A DNA stretch of 64,000 nucleotides from Geomonas sp. Red32 (GTDB lineage Bacteria; Desulfobacterota; Desulfuromonadia; Geobacterales; Geobacteraceae). Location of the stretch: NCBI RefSeq assembly GCF_023652955.1, contig NZ_JAKLOY010000001.1, positions 1,426,001-1,490,000 of the forward strand. Direction: 5' to 3'. Every line of letters starts with the position of its first letter. The stretch's first letter is position 1. The position numbers and the translations under genes were made by a program. The notes beneath the pieces are model-generated. The model saw only the letters and a program-made list of their open reading frames with translations, made no database searches and had not been told where the DNA came from. Shown piece after piece: positions 32,226 through 41,358 of this stretch.

Positions 32226-32564
32226 ATGAAACGCCACCGGAACGCAGTGGGGATCATGGAAGGGGCAAAAAACGTCTGTGCCATCGCGCGGTCGCTGGTG
32301 GAGGCCGCCGAAGAGGCGGTGGGAGAGGGGCTCGGTGCCGAGCACGATGCCGCGGTGAGGATGATCGTCCACCGGCTGGCGGGTCTTTGCCAGGTGGAGG
32401 ATATCGCTTACGGCTTCGATCCGGTGACCGGACGCGACGTCTTTGGCATGCTCATGAACGAGTGCAGGGAGAAGGCGGGGCACGAGCCGGCCGGGATGGC
32501 CGGTGAGAATGAGCGGATCATCCTGTTGCGTCCCAGCCTGAAGGAGCTTCCGGAAGGCGGTTGA
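32226..32564 (+). CDS. Small protein of unknown function
   Basis: The protein is 112 aa. GGAGG seven bases before the ATG at 32226 fixes the start; a GTG at 32220 would add two residues. The sequence is mostly helical, with CAIARSLVEAAEEAVGEGL, HDAAVRMIVHRLAGLCQVEDIAYGFDP and KAGHEPAG visible. I do not recognise the family. No membrane segment or signal peptide is seen. Its 3' end overlaps the convergent phosphoesterase gene by 47 bp. Confidence 0.65.
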   Translation: MKRHRNAVGIMEGAKNVCAIARSLVEAAEEAVGEGLGAEHDAAVRMIVHRLAGLCQVEDIAYGFDPVTGRDVFGMLMNECREKAGHEPAGMAGENERIILLRPSLKELPEGG

Positions 32565-33372
32565 CCAGCGTGGCGAGGGTGAGCTCGGGACGGATGTTGA
32601 TCCGCAGCGGGATACCGCTCTCCCCCAGTCCCCCGCTCACGATCAGGGTGGTCTTTCCCTTGCGGAAGACCCCAAGGTCCCAGGGTGGGAAGAATCCCAT
32701 GGCCGGGACGAAGGCGGCTCCCAGGAGCGGGAGGCGGAGCTGGCCTCCGTGGGTGTGGCCGCAGAGCATGAGATCGACGCCGAGTTTGGCCGCCAGCGGG
32801 AAAGGATGGGGCGAGTGGGATAGGAGCACCACCGGGCTTTCCGCGCCGGTGTCATCCATCGCCTGCGCCAGCCGGGCCCGGCGGGTGACCGGGTCGTCGA
32901 TCCCTACCACCTGGAGCCGTTCGTCCCCCTTTTCGACCACCGCGGTCTGGTTGGGGATCACCTTGGCTCCCGCCTGGCGCAGCCGCTCGTTGAACTCCTC
33001 GCCCCGGTCCAGCCGCCAGTCGTGGTTTCCCGGTACCGAGAAGATGGGGCCGCCGAAAAATTTCTTGATCCCCGCCACCAGGTCCAGCGCCGGTTTGAGC
33101 GACGGCGCGGTCCCCACCACCAAGTCGCCGGTCAAAGCCACCATGTCGAAGCGCTCCCGTTGGACGAGGGCCAGCAGCAGCTCCCCCTCCGGGCCGTATT
33201 CCTTGTCGTGCAGATCGCTCAAGTGCAGGATGGTGAAACCTTCGAAGGCGCGGGGAAGGTCCTGGACCGGGACCAGGTACCGGCGGATTCTCACTGATTC
33301 CTTTTCCAGGTAGAGGTAGGGGAGCGCTGCCAGTGTGCCCATCAGAAACGCCCGTCGTGAAAGTAGCATCAT
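32518..33372 (-). CDS. Calcineurin-like metallophosphoesterase, YkoQ/YaeI-like, exported or membrane-anchored
   Basis: The protein is 284 aa. The N-terminus SRRAFLMGTLAALPYLYL has a twin-arginine pattern and a hydrophobic stretch, so it is probably Tat-exported or membrane-anchored. The metal-binding motifs appear in order: LHLSDLHD, LTGDLV, VPGNHDW, LLSHSPHP and LCGHTHGG. Relatives such as YaeI/LpxG hydrolyse phosphodiester bonds in lipids or lipid-linked sugars; the substrate here is not known. It reads towards the small 32226 gene and overlaps it by 47 bp. Confidence 0.87.
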   Translation of the reverse strand: MMLLSRRAFLMGTLAALPYLYLEKESVRIRRYLVPVQDLPRAFEGFTILHLSDLHDKEYGPEGELLLALVQRERFDMVALTGDLVVGTAPSLKPALDLVAGIKKFFGGPIFSVPGNHDWRLDRGEEFNERLRQAGAKVIPNQTAVVEKGDERLQVVGIDDPVTRRARLAQAMDDTGAESPVVLLSHSPHPFPLAAKLGVDLMLCGHTHGGQLRLPLLGAAFVPAMGFFPPWDLGVFRKGKTTLIVSGGLGESGIPLRINIRPELTLATLVNRLPEAPSGWDATG

Positions 33373-33398
33373 CTTGAAGCCCCTCCGGCAATGAAAAA

Positions 33399-33404
33399 AT
33401 TATA
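33399..33404 (-). promoter_or_regulatory. Extended -10 promoter for the metallophosphoesterase gene
   Basis: Minus strand TG-T-TATAAT, a perfect -10 with extended TG, followed by a T-run. No -35 box is recognisable in the GC-rich DNA above it. Confidence 0.6.
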
Positions 33405-33456
33405 ACATGCCCGTCCGGCGCCCGAGCGCGCTGCGGATGGGCCGTGAGCCATATCT

Positions 33457-33485
33457 TTGACTTCGTCTCCGGCTGTCGGTATTAT
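33457..33485 (+). promoter_or_regulatory. Sigma-70 promoter for the release-factor-like gene
   Basis: TTGACT (33457-33462), 17-bp spacer, TATTAT (33480-33485). Expected start about 33492, 20 nt before the ATG; AAAGGAG serves as ribosome site. Confidence 0.75.
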
Positions 33486-33511
33486 GACGCCGATTTCGAA
33501 AGGAGCGTCCG

Positions 33512-33934
33512 ATGGCGGATTTCGCGGTCAGCGAGGAAAAGAACCGGTGGCTCAAGGCCAAGATGGAGCAGTTGGGTGTCAAGGAGAGCGACATCGAGGA
33601 GCGCTTCGTCCACGCCTCCGGGAGGGGCGGCCAGCACGTCAATAAAAGCTCTTCCTGTGTCTATCTCAAGCACATCGCCACCGGGACCGAGGTGAAGTGC
33701 ATGGAGTCCCGCAGCCAGTCGCTCAACCGGTTTCTGGCCAGGCGCTACCTGCTTGAGAAGCTGGAGGGGCTTTCCGGGAAATCGACCGGCAAGGACCTGG
33801 CGGCCGAGAAGTTGCGGCGGCAAAAGGCGCGGCGGAAGAGGCGGGCGGGCTCGAAGTACGTCCAGGGCGAAGCTTTGGCGGAAACGGCTGGAGGAGATGA
33901 GGCGGAAACGGCCGGAGGAGATGAACGGGGGTAG
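33512..33934 (+). CDS. Peptide chain release factor-like protein (GGQ domain only)
   Basis: The protein is 140 aa, against about 357 for RF1. It carries the peptidyl-hydrolysis loop SGRGGQHVNKSSSCVYL but lacks the codon-recognition domain. The C-terminus is rich in Lys/Arg (KLRRQKARRKRRAGSKY), like ArfB/YaeJ and the mitochondrial C12orf65 protein. These rescue stalled ribosomes by hydrolysing peptidyl-tRNA without reading a codon. The tail ends in a duplicated AETAGGDE from a 24-bp tandem duplication. Rescue activity is inferred from the domain layout; assignment to ArfB proper is not certain. Confidence 0.85.
   Translation: MADFAVSEEKNRWLKAKMEQLGVKESDIEERFVHASGRGGQHVNKSSSCVYLKHIATGTEVKCMESRSQSLNRFLARRYLLEKLEGLSGKSTGKDLAAEKLRRQKARRKRRAGSKYVQGEALAETAGGDEAETAGGDERG
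33877..33924 (+). repeat. 24-bp tandem duplication in the 3' end of the release-factor-like gene
   Basis: Units 33877-33900 and 33901-33924 differ by one base. Each encodes AETAGGDE, so the duplication keeps the frame and extends the C-terminus. Confidence 0.88.
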
Positions 33935-33978
33935 CCGGCCGAGGAAGGAGTAGCAGCCGGTTCGGGAGAGTACGCGGC

Positions 33979-34028
33979 GCCGCAGCCGGTCCCCTCCATG
34001 CGTAGCGGATAAGGGGACCGGCTGCGGC
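33979..34028. repeat. Perfect 17-bp inverted repeat
   Basis: Arms 33979-33995 and 34012-34028 (GCCGCAGCCGGTCCCCT and complement) enclose a 16-nt loop. It could end the release-factor-like transcript, but no T-run follows, so a dispersed repeat is equally likely. The stretch 34029-34190 holds no gene, only small hairpins (GGGAG-ATGAG-CTCCC near 34130). Confidence 0.75.
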
Positions 34029-34190
34029 CGGGGGCGGACCTTTCCCGGAGTAACTGTTTGGCAAGGAATGTGCTTAGAGGGAGGGGAGACGTTAGACTGT
34101 CGGTATCTCGGCCTTTTTCCCGACAGCGGGAGATGAGCTCCCGGCGTAGCTTTTCCCGGCTAGCGGGGAATTTAGCAGGACAAAAAAAAG

Positions 34191-34220
34191 TTGACAACCT
34201 AATGAGGTGGAGGGTATAAA
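34191..34220 (+). promoter_or_regulatory. Sigma-70 promoter of rho
   Basis: TTGACA (34191-34196), 18-bp spacer, TATAAA (34215-34220), preceded by an A-tract resembling an UP element. Predicted start about 34227. Confidence 0.85.
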
Positions 34221-34226
34221 TTTACA

Positions 34227-34465
34227 TTATCCTCAATAAGACCTTGCATCGATCCTTATACTACCTCTTACGCTCTCACAGACCACTACCGGTAACGACA
34301 CCTCAAGGTTACACTTACTTCACACTTACTCATCAAGCATTTTCATACTAGGCAGTCCACGCATGTGACCATGCCGCTCTCATATCGTACATATCCCCGC
34401 AAGCTAACGACAGGCAAACCGGCACCCCCGATCCGATGGAGACTTGCGCCATCCCAGGAGAACAG
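34227..34465 (+). promoter_or_regulatory. Long C-rich, G-poor leader of rho (candidate autoregulatory rut region)
   Basis: The 240-nt leader is strikingly poor in G and rich in C and T, most clearly at 34240-34370 (CTACCTCTTACGCTCTCACA and similar runs). Rho binds such unstructured C-rich RNA. In E. coli rho is known to be limited by Rho-dependent attenuation in its own leader. The same control is inferred here. Confidence 0.6.
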
Positions 34466-35713
34466 ATGAACTTACAGGAACTCAAAGAGAAAAAAATCAA
34501 CGATCTCACGGCCATTGCCAAGGGTCTCAACATCGAGGGGGCTTCGAGCCTGCGCAAGCAGGACCTGATCTTCGCCATCCTCAATGCCCAGACCGAGAAG
34601 AACGGCATGATCTTCGGTGAAGGCGTGCTTGAGACGTTGCCGGACGGCTTCGGGTTCCTGCGGGCTCCGGATTACAACTACCTCCCGGGTCCCGACGATA
34701 TCTACGTCTCCCCCTCCCAGATCCGCCGCTTCAACCTGCACACCGGCGACACGGTGGCGGGCCAGATCCGCCCCCCGAAAGAGGGAGAGCGCTACTTCGC
34801 GCTCTTAAAGGTCGAGACCGTCAACCACGAGTCTCCCGAGGTGGCCCGCGACAAGATCCTGTTCGATAACCTCACCCCGCTCTACCCGGAAGAGAAGCTC
34901 AAGCTGGAGACCGCTCCCGACAACATGTCGACCCGCGTCATGGAGCTCATCGCGCCGATCGGCAAGGGGCAGAGGGGTCTCATCGTCGCGCCGCCGCGTA
35001 CCGGCAAGACGATGCTCATCCAGAACATCGCCAACTCCATCGCCGAAAACCACCCCGAGGTCTTCCTGATCGTCCTTTTGATCGACGAGCGCCCGGAGGA
35101 GGTTACCGACATGCAGCGCTCGGTCAAGGGGGAGGTCGTTTCCTCCACCTTCGACGAGCCGGCTTCCCGTCACATCCAGGTGGCCGAGATGGTCATCGAG
35201 AAGGCCAAGCGCCTGGTCGAGCACAAACGCGACGTCGTCATCCTGCTCGACTCCATCACCCGTCTGGCCCGCGCCTACAACACCGTGATCCCTCCCTCCG
35301 GCAAGATCCTCTCCGGCGGTGTCGACTCCAACGCCCTCCACAAGCCCAAGCGCTTCTTCGGCGCCGCCCGCAACATCGAGGAGGGTGGCTCGCTCACCAT
35401 CATCGCTACCGCGCTCATCGATACCGGTAGTAAGATGGACGAGGTGATCTTCGAGGAGTTCAAGGGTACCGGCAACATGGAACTCCACCTCGACCGCAAG
35501 CTGGTCGAGAAGAGAACTTTCCCGGCCATCGACATCAACAAGTCGGGGACCAGGAAAGAGGAGCTGTTGATCGACAAGGCCTCGCTCAACCGGATCTGGA
35601 TCCTCAGGAAGGTGCTCCACCCGATGAACGTGGTCGACTCCATGGAGTTCCTGATCTCAAAACTGGGCGGGAGCAAGACCAATCAGGAGTTCCTGGACTC
35701 CATGAGCAAGTGA
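34466..35713 (+). CDS. rho: Transcription termination factor Rho
   Basis: The protein is 415 aa, standard length. It is the hexameric RNA helicase that ends transcription at C-rich sites. The N-terminal helical domain ([20 protein letters not shown]) is followed by the RNA-binding OB fold ([25 protein letters not shown]). The Walker A motif APPRTGKT is near residues 175-182, and [10 protein letters not shown] and [10 protein letters not shown] are family signatures. I chose the ATG at 34466, with AGGAG upstream; an in-frame ATG at 34436 has no such site. rpmE follows after 99 bp. Confidence 0.97.
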   Translation: MNLQELKEKKINDLTAIAKGLNIEGASSLRKQDLIFAILNAQTEKNGMIFGEGVLETLPDGFGFLRAPDYNYLPGPDDIYVSPSQIRRFNLHTGDTVAGQIRPPKEGERYFALLKVETVNHESPEVARDKILFDNLTPLYPEEKLKLETAPDNMSTRVMELIAPIGKGQRGLIVAPPRTGKTMLIQNIANSIAENHPEVFLIVLLIDERPEEVTDMQRSVKGEVVSSTFDEPASRHIQVAEMVIEKAKRLVEHKRDVVILLDSITRLARAYNTVIPPSGKILSGGVDSNALHKPKRFFGAARNIEEGGSLTIIATALIDTGSKMDEVIFEEFKGTGNMELHLDRKLVEKRTFPAIDINKSGTRKEELLIDKASLNRIWILRKVLHPMNVVDSMEFLISKLGGSKTNQEFLDSMSK

Positions 35714-35812
35714 AAAAGAGCTTGAAAGTTTCCACTGAAGATGTTATGTGTGTAGACTTTCCGGTTCTAAATCATGCAAAGTTACCGGGGCTTGCCCCGC
35801 GAGGAGGAAGAT

Positions 35813-36028
35813 ATGAAGGCAGAAATCCATCCGAAGTACAACGACATCACCGTCAAGTGCCTGTGCGGCAACCAGTTCCAGACCCGCTCCACCAAGCCGG
35901 AGATCAACACCGAGGTCTGCTCGCAGTGCCATCCGTTCTACACCGGCAAGCAGAAGCTGATGGATACCGCGGGTCGCGTCGAGCGTTTCCGCAAGCGGTA
36001 CAACATCGCGGCCAAGCCGACGGAATAG
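35813..36028 (+). CDS. rpmE: Ribosomal protein bL31, zinc-binding form
   Basis: The protein is 71 aa. [20 protein letters not shown] and [19 protein letters not shown] carry the four metal-binding cysteines of the zinc form of L31. AGGAGGAAG precedes the ATG. It follows rho, a common order, and a terminator hairpin ends the gene. A weak TTGAAA/TATGTG pair at 35722-35750 could give it its own promoter. Confidence 0.96.
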   Translation: MKAEIHPKYNDITVKCLCGNQFQTRSTKPEINTEVCSQCHPFYTGKQKLMDTAGRVERFRKRYNIAAKPTE

Positions 36029-36055
36029 AGGTTCTCGCTTTTGCGGATCCGGTGA

Positions 36056-36090
36056 GGGGATTTTGTCTTTGGCGAAATCCCCTTATTTCG
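36056..36090 (+). terminator. Intrinsic terminator after rpmE
   Basis: GGGGATTT (36056-36063) pairs with AAATCCCC (36075-36082) across an 11-nt loop, followed by TTATTTCGTTTT. Confidence 0.75.
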
Positions 36091-36128
36091 TTTTCTCTAT
36101 GCCGCCCGCTGGCTTTTGAAGGATCTTC

Positions 36129-36818
36129 ATGAAGGTTGCCCTTCTTCAACACACCCCCGAGCCCGAGCTCACCGTCGCCTTGGCCGCCCGGCTCTGCTAT
36201 TCCAAGATCGACATTGGCGCCTTGAAAGAAAAACTCACCGGCGCCGACATCAAGAATTTCCTCGACAAGATCATGTCGCTCGGGCATCAGTCCGTGCTGG
36301 AACACGCCTCCTTCACCTTCGGGATCGAAGGGATTTCGCGGGTGACCAGCCACCAGCTGGTGCGCCACCGGGTCGCATCCTACTCCCAGCAGTCCCAGCG
36401 CTACGTCTCCCACACGGAACGCTTCGGCGTGGTCACTCCCCCGTCGATCGCGGAGAACCCGGAGCACCTCGCCCGCTTCGAGGCCCAGGTGGCGGCGCTG
36501 CACGCGGCGTATGCCGAGCTGGTGGAGGCGGGAGTGCCGGCCGAGGACGCCCGCTATCTTCTGCCCAACGCGACCGAGACCAAGATCCTGGTCACCATGA
36601 ACGCCCGCGAGCTCTTGCACTTCTTCGGCGTCCGCTGCTGCGAGCGTGCCCAGTGGGAGATCCGGGCCATGGCGATCGAGATGCTCAGACTGGTCCGCCC
36701 GGTTGCTCCCACCATCTTCGGCCAGGCCGGCCCCGGCTGCCTCGCCGGTCCCTGCCCCGAGGGGAGCATGTGCTGCGGCAAACAGAAGGAAGTCCGGGCG
36801 TTCTTCAAGGAGTTGTAG
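36129..36818 (+). CDS. thyX: Flavin-dependent thymidylate synthase ThyX
   Basis: The protein is 229 aa. The ThyX signature RHR-X7-S is residues 79-89 (RHRVASYSQQS), followed by RY. It makes dTMP from dUMP with methylene-tetrahydrofolate and FAD/NADPH, leaving tetrahydrofolate rather than dihydrofolate. The C-terminal tail is Cys/Gly-rich (GPGCLAGPCPEGSMCCGK), longer than in many ThyX proteins and possibly a metal-binding addition. AAGGATC precedes the ATG. Confidence 0.95.
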   Translation: MKVALLQHTPEPELTVALAARLCYSKIDIGALKEKLTGADIKNFLDKIMSLGHQSVLEHASFTFGIEGISRVTSHQLVRHRVASYSQQSQRYVSHTERFGVVTPPSIAENPEHLARFEAQVAALHAAYAELVEAGVPAEDARYLLPNATETKILVTMNARELLHFFGVRCCERAQWEIRAMAIEMLRLVRPVAPTIFGQAGPGCLAGPCPEGSMCCGKQKEVRAFFKEL

Positions 36819-36861
36819 GTTTCCCCACCCTCGCTCTGGCACGCGTACGGCCGGCCAGGTA

Positions 36862-36897
36862 TGAAAGGGGACAGGCCCCTGCGGAGCCAGTCACCCG
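36862..36897. repeat. Palindromic repeat, GGGGACAGGC...GCCAGTC family
   Basis: AAAGGGGACAGGCCCCTGCG followed by GAGCCAGTC. Related copies follow hisF (46330) and rpoD (51845). It lies in the 149-bp gap between thyX and the DUF1385 gene. Confidence 0.65.
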
Positions 36898-36967
36898 GTG
36901 GAATTGCCGGTACGTAGCAGGACCCGAAGTGCTGCCGGTTACGGCGGCGCTTCACATGAGGTAATCA

Positions 36968-37876
36968 ATGAGCAAGATCAACATCGGTGGACAGGCGGTT
37001 TTGGAAGGGGTCATGATGCGGGCGCCCCGCTCGCTGGCCATAGCGGTCCGGCGGCCGGATGGCGAGATCTCGGTCAAGAGCGAGACGGTCGTTCCGCTCT
37101 CCGAGCGTTTCCCCATCACCAAGCTCCCTATCGTAAGGGGGGCGGTGGCCCTTTTCTCCTCGCTTATCACCGGCATCAAGGCACTTAACTTCTCCGCCAA
37201 CGAGGCGCTCCCCGAAGAAGAGGGGAAAAAGGAAGAGCTCTCCGGCTGGGCCATCGGCGGCACCATGGCCTTCGCCTTCGGGTTCGGCATCCTCCTTTTC
37301 TTCATCATGCCGCTCTATCTCACCAAGTTGATGGTCCCGGTGATCGGCGGCTCCAACATCGCTTTCAACCTGGTCGACGGCGTGATCAGGGTGGCGGTCT
37401 TCCTCGTCTACATCATCTCCATCTCCCGGATGAAGGACATCCAGCGGGTCTTCCAGTACCACGGGGCGGAGCACAAGTCGATCTTCACCTTCGAGGCCGG
37501 CGAGGAGCTGACGGTCGAAAATGTGAAGAAATACAGCTGCCTGCATCCCCGCTGCGGCACGAGTTTTCTCCTGATCGTCATGCTGGTGAGCATCCTGGTC
37601 TTCTCGCTGATCCCCAAGCTGTGGCCCTTCTACTTCAAGGCGGGCGCGAGGATCGTCCTGCTTCCCATGATCGCCGGGCTCTCCTACGAGGTCCTGAAAT
37701 GGACCGCCAAGCGCGAAAACAACCCCTTCGTGCGGATGTTGATCGCTCCGGGGCTCGCCTTGCAGCGGCTGACCACCCGCGAACCGGACGATAGCCAGAT
37801 CGAAGTGGCCATCAAGTCCATGCAGGTGGCCCTGGATATCAACGGCGGCCACAAGGATGACCGCCTGGTCGTCTAA
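36968..37876 (+). CDS. DUF1385 membrane protein (YqhQ-like)
   Basis: The protein is 302 aa. The family start INIGGQAVLEGVMMRAPRSL is unmistakable. Hydrophobic segments lie at about residues 100-115 (MAFAFGFGILLFFIMPLYL), 140-155 and 200-235. The conserved QYHGAEHKSIFTFE and HPRCGTSFLLIVMLVS regions follow. The biochemical role of the family is unknown. It sits just upstream of prfA, as in many bacteria, 21 bp away, and is probably co-transcribed. GAGGTAATCA gives the ribosome site. Confidence 0.93.
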   Translation: MSKINIGGQAVLEGVMMRAPRSLAIAVRRPDGEISVKSETVVPLSERFPITKLPIVRGAVALFSSLITGIKALNFSANEALPEEEGKKEELSGWAIGGTMAFAFGFGILLFFIMPLYLTKLMVPVIGGSNIAFNLVDGVIRVAVFLVYIISISRMKDIQRVFQYHGAEHKSIFTFEAGEELTVENVKKYSCLHPRCGTSFLLIVMLVSILVFSLIPKLWPFYFKAGARIVLLPMIAGLSYEVLKWTAKRENNPFVRMLIAPGLALQRLTTREPDDSQIEVAIKSMQVALDINGGHKDDRLVV

Positions 37877-37897
37877 ATATTCCCCTGAGGTTTATAA

Positions 37898-38971
37898 ATG
37901 TTTGAAAAGATAGCCGAACTGGAAAGACGTTATGAGGAACTGGAGTCGCTCCTCGCGGATCCCGAGGTGTTGGCGAACCAGACCGAGTTCAGGCGCCTCT
38001 CCAAGGAGCATTCGGGCCTTTCCGAACTGGTCGCCGCCTACCGTGAGTACAAGAAGCTCCTCTCCGATATGGAGGACAACCGCGAGCTCATGAAGGAACC
38101 GGACCAGGAGATGCGCGAGATGGCCGAGGCCGAGCTTGAGAGCCTCGAGAAGCGCCGCGTGGAGCTGGATGCCGAGATCAAGGTGCTCCTCCTTCCCAAG
38201 GACCCCAACGACGACAAGAGCGTCGTGCTGGAGATCCGCGCCGGCACCGGCGGTGACGAGTCCGCCCTTTTCGCCGGCGATCTTTTCCGCATGTACACCC
38301 GCTATGCCGAGACCAACCGCTGGCGTGTCGAGATCATCTCTGCCTCCGAATCGGAGAAGGGGGGCTTCAAAGAGGTCGTGGCGCTCATCGAAGGCGCCGG
38401 CGTCTTCGCCAAGCTGAAGTACGAGTCCGGCACCCATCGAGTCCAGCGCGTCCCCGAGACCGAGGCCCAAGGCCGCATCCACACCTCTGCCTGCACCGTC
38501 GCCGTGCTTCCCGAAGCCGAGGACGTCGACATCGACATCAATCCCGTCGACCTCAAGATCGATGTTTACCGCTCCTCCGGCGCGGGCGGGCAGCACGTCA
38601 ACACCACCGACTCCGCAGTCAGGATCACCCATATCCCAACCGGCACCGTGGTCGCCTGCCAGGAAGAGCGTAGCCAGATCAAGAACCGCGCGAAGGCAAT
38701 GAAGGTCCTCAAGTCGAGGATCCTCGACTCGATCCAGATGGAGGCCAACGCCAGGATGGCCGCCGACCGCAAGAGCCAGGTGGGGAGCGGGGACCGCAGC
38801 GAGCGTATCCGGACCTACAACTTCCCGCAGGGGAGGATGACCGACCATCGGATCGGCCTGACCCTGTACCGTCTCGATGCCATCATGGCCGGGGACATCG
38901 CCGAGATCACCGATTCCCTGAGGACCCACTACCAGATGGAGGCCCTCCAGGCCCAGAGCGAAGGGATGTAA
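37898..38971 (+). CDS. prfA: Peptide chain release factor 1
   Basis: The protein is 357 aa, full length. It ends translation at UAA and UAG. The codon-reading tripeptide lies in [19 protein letters not shown] (PxT form P-E-T) and the catalytic loop in [18 protein letters not shown]. prmC, which methylates the Gln of this GGQ, follows after 9 bp. Confidence 0.97.
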   Translation: MFEKIAELERRYEELESLLADPEVLANQTEFRRLSKEHSGLSELVAAYREYKKLLSDMEDNRELMKEPDQEMREMAEAELESLEKRRVELDAEIKVLLLPKDPNDDKSVVLEIRAGTGGDESALFAGDLFRMYTRYAETNRWRVEIISASESEKGGFKEVVALIEGAGVFAKLKYESGTHRVQRVPETEAQGRIHTSACTVAVLPEAEDVDIDINPVDLKIDVYRSSGAGGQHVNTTDSAVRITHIPTGTVVACQEERSQIKNRAKAMKVLKSRILDSIQMEANARMAADRKSQVGSGDRSERIRTYNFPQGRMTDHRIGLTLYRLDAIMAGDIAEITDSLRTHYQMEALQAQSEGM

Positions 38972-38980
38972 CTCCCCTCT

Positions 38981-39844
38981 ATGACCACGCAGCGGGAAAC
39001 ATGGGACGTCCTCAAAGTCCTCAACTGGACCAAGGGGTACCTCGCCGAAAAAGGGGTGGAAAACCCGAGGCTGGAGGCGGAGTGGATGCTCTGCGAAGCC
39101 CTCTCCCTGGACCGCGTGGGGCTCTATCTCAATTTCGACAAGCCGCTCAGCGATGCCGAGCTGGCCTCCTACCGGGGGCTGGTGGCCCGGCGGGGCAAGC
39201 GCGAGCCGCTGCAGTACATCCTCGGGACTCAGGAGTTCATGGGGCTCGACTACCGGGTGACCCCGGCGGTGCTGATCCCCCGGCACGACACCGCGGTGCT
39301 GGTCACCGAGGCGATCATGCGGGCGGCCCAGGTCCGGAGCATCCTCGACATCGGGACCGGCAGCGGTTGCGTGGCGATCGCCCTGGCCAAGGCGCTTCCC
39401 GAGGTGGAAGTCTCCACGGTCGATGTTTCTCCGGAAGCCATCGAGGTGGCCCGCGGCAATGCCGAGAGGAACGAGGCGAGGGTGATCTTTTTCAAGGGAT
39501 CGCTTTTTGAGCCGGTCGCGGGCCGGGAATTTGACATGATCGTCTCCAACCCGCCGTACATTCCGGCTGGCGACATCGCCGGCCTTCAGCAGGAGGTGCG
39601 GGGCTTCGAGCCGGTCGGCGCCCTCGACGGCGGGGCCGATGGACTCGACTTCTACCGATCCATCACCTCCCAGGCCTCCGGCCATCTCAATCCGGGCGGT
39701 TGGCTGTTGTTCGAGGTGGGAGCGGGGCAGGCACCCCAGGTGCTGGGGCTCCTTAAGCATTACGGCTTCACCGAAGAGACTTTCACCCAGACCGACCCCG
39801 CCGGCATCGAGCGGGTGGTCGGCGGCCGCCTGGCAAAGAGCTAG
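38981..39844 (+). CDS. prmC: Release factor glutamine methyltransferase PrmC
   Basis: The protein is 287 aa. [20 protein letters not shown] is the SAM-binding motif and [11 protein letters not shown] the NPPY motif that holds the target glutamine amide. It N5-methylates the GGQ glutamine of RF1 and RF2. An N-terminal helical domain precedes the catalytic part. It is coupled to prfA. Confidence 0.96.
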   Translation: MTTQRETWDVLKVLNWTKGYLAEKGVENPRLEAEWMLCEALSLDRVGLYLNFDKPLSDAELASYRGLVARRGKREPLQYILGTQEFMGLDYRVTPAVLIPRHDTAVLVTEAIMRAAQVRSILDIGTGSGCVAIALAKALPEVEVSTVDVSPEAIEVARGNAERNEARVIFFKGSLFEPVAGREFDMIVSNPPYIPAGDIAGLQQEVRGFEPVGALDGGADGLDFYRSITSQASGHLNPGGWLLFEVGAGQAPQVLGLLKHYGFTEETFTQTDPAGIERVVGGRLAKS

Positions 39845-39852
39845 CTAGTGTG

Positions 39853-39887
39853 AACTCCCCCTTTGAAAAAGGGGGAGTTAAAAAAAA
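39853..39887. repeat. Short palindrome of the dispersed repeat family
   Basis: AACTCCCCCTTT and AAAGGGGGAGTT arms with a four-base loop, followed by an A-run. It lies in the prmC-murA gap. The core (CCCCCTTTGAAAAAGGGGG) matches the arms of the elements at 9327 and 41231. Confidence 0.75.
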
Positions 39888-39945
39888 CAAAGAGTTCCCG
39901 CTCCGCAAGGACGCGGGCGAAACCAGAAAAACAAAAGAGGTACTA

Positions 39946-41211
39946 GTGGACAAACTGGTCATTCACGGCGGTAAGAAGCTCTCCGGCGAGGTAACCGTCA
40001 GCGGTTCCAAGAATGCTGCCCTTCCGATATTCGTCTCCACCATTCTCGCTCCCGGCTGCACCGAAATCAGTAACGTCCCCTTCCTGAGGGACATCAACAC
40101 CACCATCAAGGTGCTCGAGCAGTTGGGTGCAACCGTCGAGGGGCGTGGCAACATCGTCAAGATCGATACCACCAACCTCAACAGTTTCGAAGCCACCTAC
40201 GATCTCGTACGCACCATGCGCGCCTCCGTGCTGGTGCTCGGACCGCTCCTCGCCCGTTTCGGCCAGGCCCGCGTTTCCCTTCCCGGTGGCTGCGCCATCG
40301 GTGCCCGTCCGATCAACCTGCACCTGAAGGGGCTTGCCGCGCTGGGTGCCGAGATCACGCTGGAGCACGGCTACGTCGAGGCCAAGGCCAAGCGTCTCAA
40401 GGGTGCCCGGATCAATTTCGACATCTCCACCGTCGGGGGCACCGAGCAGCTGCTGATGGCCGCCGCCACCGCCAAGGGGGAGACTATCCTCGAGAACGCC
40501 GCCCGCGAGCCTGAGATCGTCGACCTCGCCGACATCCTCACCTCCATGGGCGCCAAGATCGACGGCGCTGGGACCGATACCGTCCGGATCCAGGGTGTCG
40601 ACGAGCTGTCCGCCACCAGCCACACCGTCATGCCGGACCGCATCGAGGCCGGGACCTTCATGATCGCCTCCGCCATCACCGGCGGCGATATCAAGATCCA
40701 CAATATGCGCCTCGAGCACCTGGACGCCCTGACCTTCAAGCTCCAAGACGTTGGCGTCGAAATCACCAACAAGGACGGCGTGGTGCGAGTCAAAGGGCCC
40801 AAGAAGCTCAAGAGCGTCAACATCAAGACCCGTCCGTACCCCGGCTTCCCGACCGACATGCAGGCCCAGTTTATGGCCCTCATGTGCCTCGCCGAAGGCG
40901 CCAGCGTGATCTCGGAGAACATCTTCGAGAACCGCTTTATGCACGTCTCGGAGCTTTTACGTTTCGGGGCGGATATCACCATCGAGGGGAACAGCGCCAC
41001 GGTGAAGGGTGTCAAAAAGCTGTCCGGCGCGCCGGTTATGGCCACCGACCTCCGCGCCTCCGCGTCGCTGATCCTGGCCGCGCTGGCCGCCGACAACACC
41101 AGCGAGATCTCCCGCATCTACCACCTCGACCGCGGCTACGAGTCGATCGAGAAGAAGCTCGCCGGCCTTGGTGCCGACATCCAGCGCGTGGTGGACAACA
41201 ACCAGATTTAG
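39946..41211 (+). CDS. murA: UDP-N-acetylglucosamine 1-carboxyvinyltransferase MurA
   Basis: The protein is 421 aa. It catalyses the first committed step of peptidoglycan synthesis, moving enolpyruvate from PEP to UDP-GlcNAc. It starts at the GTG at 39946 (AGAGG upstream) with the family start [20 protein letters not shown]; an ATG-like start at 39850 would translate the repeat element. The active-site Cys lies in [15 protein letters not shown] at about residue 116. [10 protein letters not shown] and the late [10 protein letters not shown] are also conserved. Confidence 0.96.
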   Translation: MDKLVIHGGKKLSGEVTVSGSKNAALPIFVSTILAPGCTEISNVPFLRDINTTIKVLEQLGATVEGRGNIVKIDTTNLNSFEATYDLVRTMRASVLVLGPLLARFGQARVSLPGGCAIGARPINLHLKGLAALGAEITLEHGYVEAKAKRLKGARINFDISTVGGTEQLLMAAATAKGETILENAAREPEIVDLADILTSMGAKIDGAGTDTVRIQGVDELSATSHTVMPDRIEAGTFMIASAITGGDIKIHNMRLEHLDALTFKLQDVGVEITNKDGVVRVKGPKKLKSVNIKTRPYPGFPTDMQAQFMALMCLAEGASVISENIFENRFMHVSELLRFGADITIEGNSATVKGVKKLSGAPVMATDLRASASLILAALAADNTSEISRIYHLDRGYESIEKKLAGLGADIQRVVDNNQI

Positions 41212-41230
41212 CAGAGGCCTTTCTCTGAAA

Positions 41231-41343
41231 GTCCTCCTTGTTAAAGGGGGATTTTAGGGGGATTTGCATTTTTATTGGCTGTCCCCTCAGCAGGTTGAAC
41301 AAAGGCAAATCCCCCCCCGCCCCCCTTTAACAAGGGGGGAGTC
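41231..41343. repeat. Full-length palindromic repeat element between murA and hisG
   Basis: A left arm starting GTCCTCCTTGTTAAAGGGGG and a right arm ending with its complement flank a 40-bp centre. ATTTTAGGGGGATTTGC and GCAAATCCCCC are the inner parts. It fills the gap and is the reference copy for the elements inside the 2,329-aa gene. Confidence 0.88.
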
Positions 41344-41358
41344 CAAGAGGTATTTGAA

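Noticed and set aside
37892-39760. Minus-strand open frame of 622 aa opposite prfA/prmC
   Set aside because: prfA and prmC are certain on the plus strand; the reverse frame is a shadow.
39850-39945. Longer MurA starting in the repeat element
   Set aside because: The extra 32 residues translate the palindrome (SPFEKGGV) and are absent from MurA in general; the GTG at 39946 has its own ribosome site.
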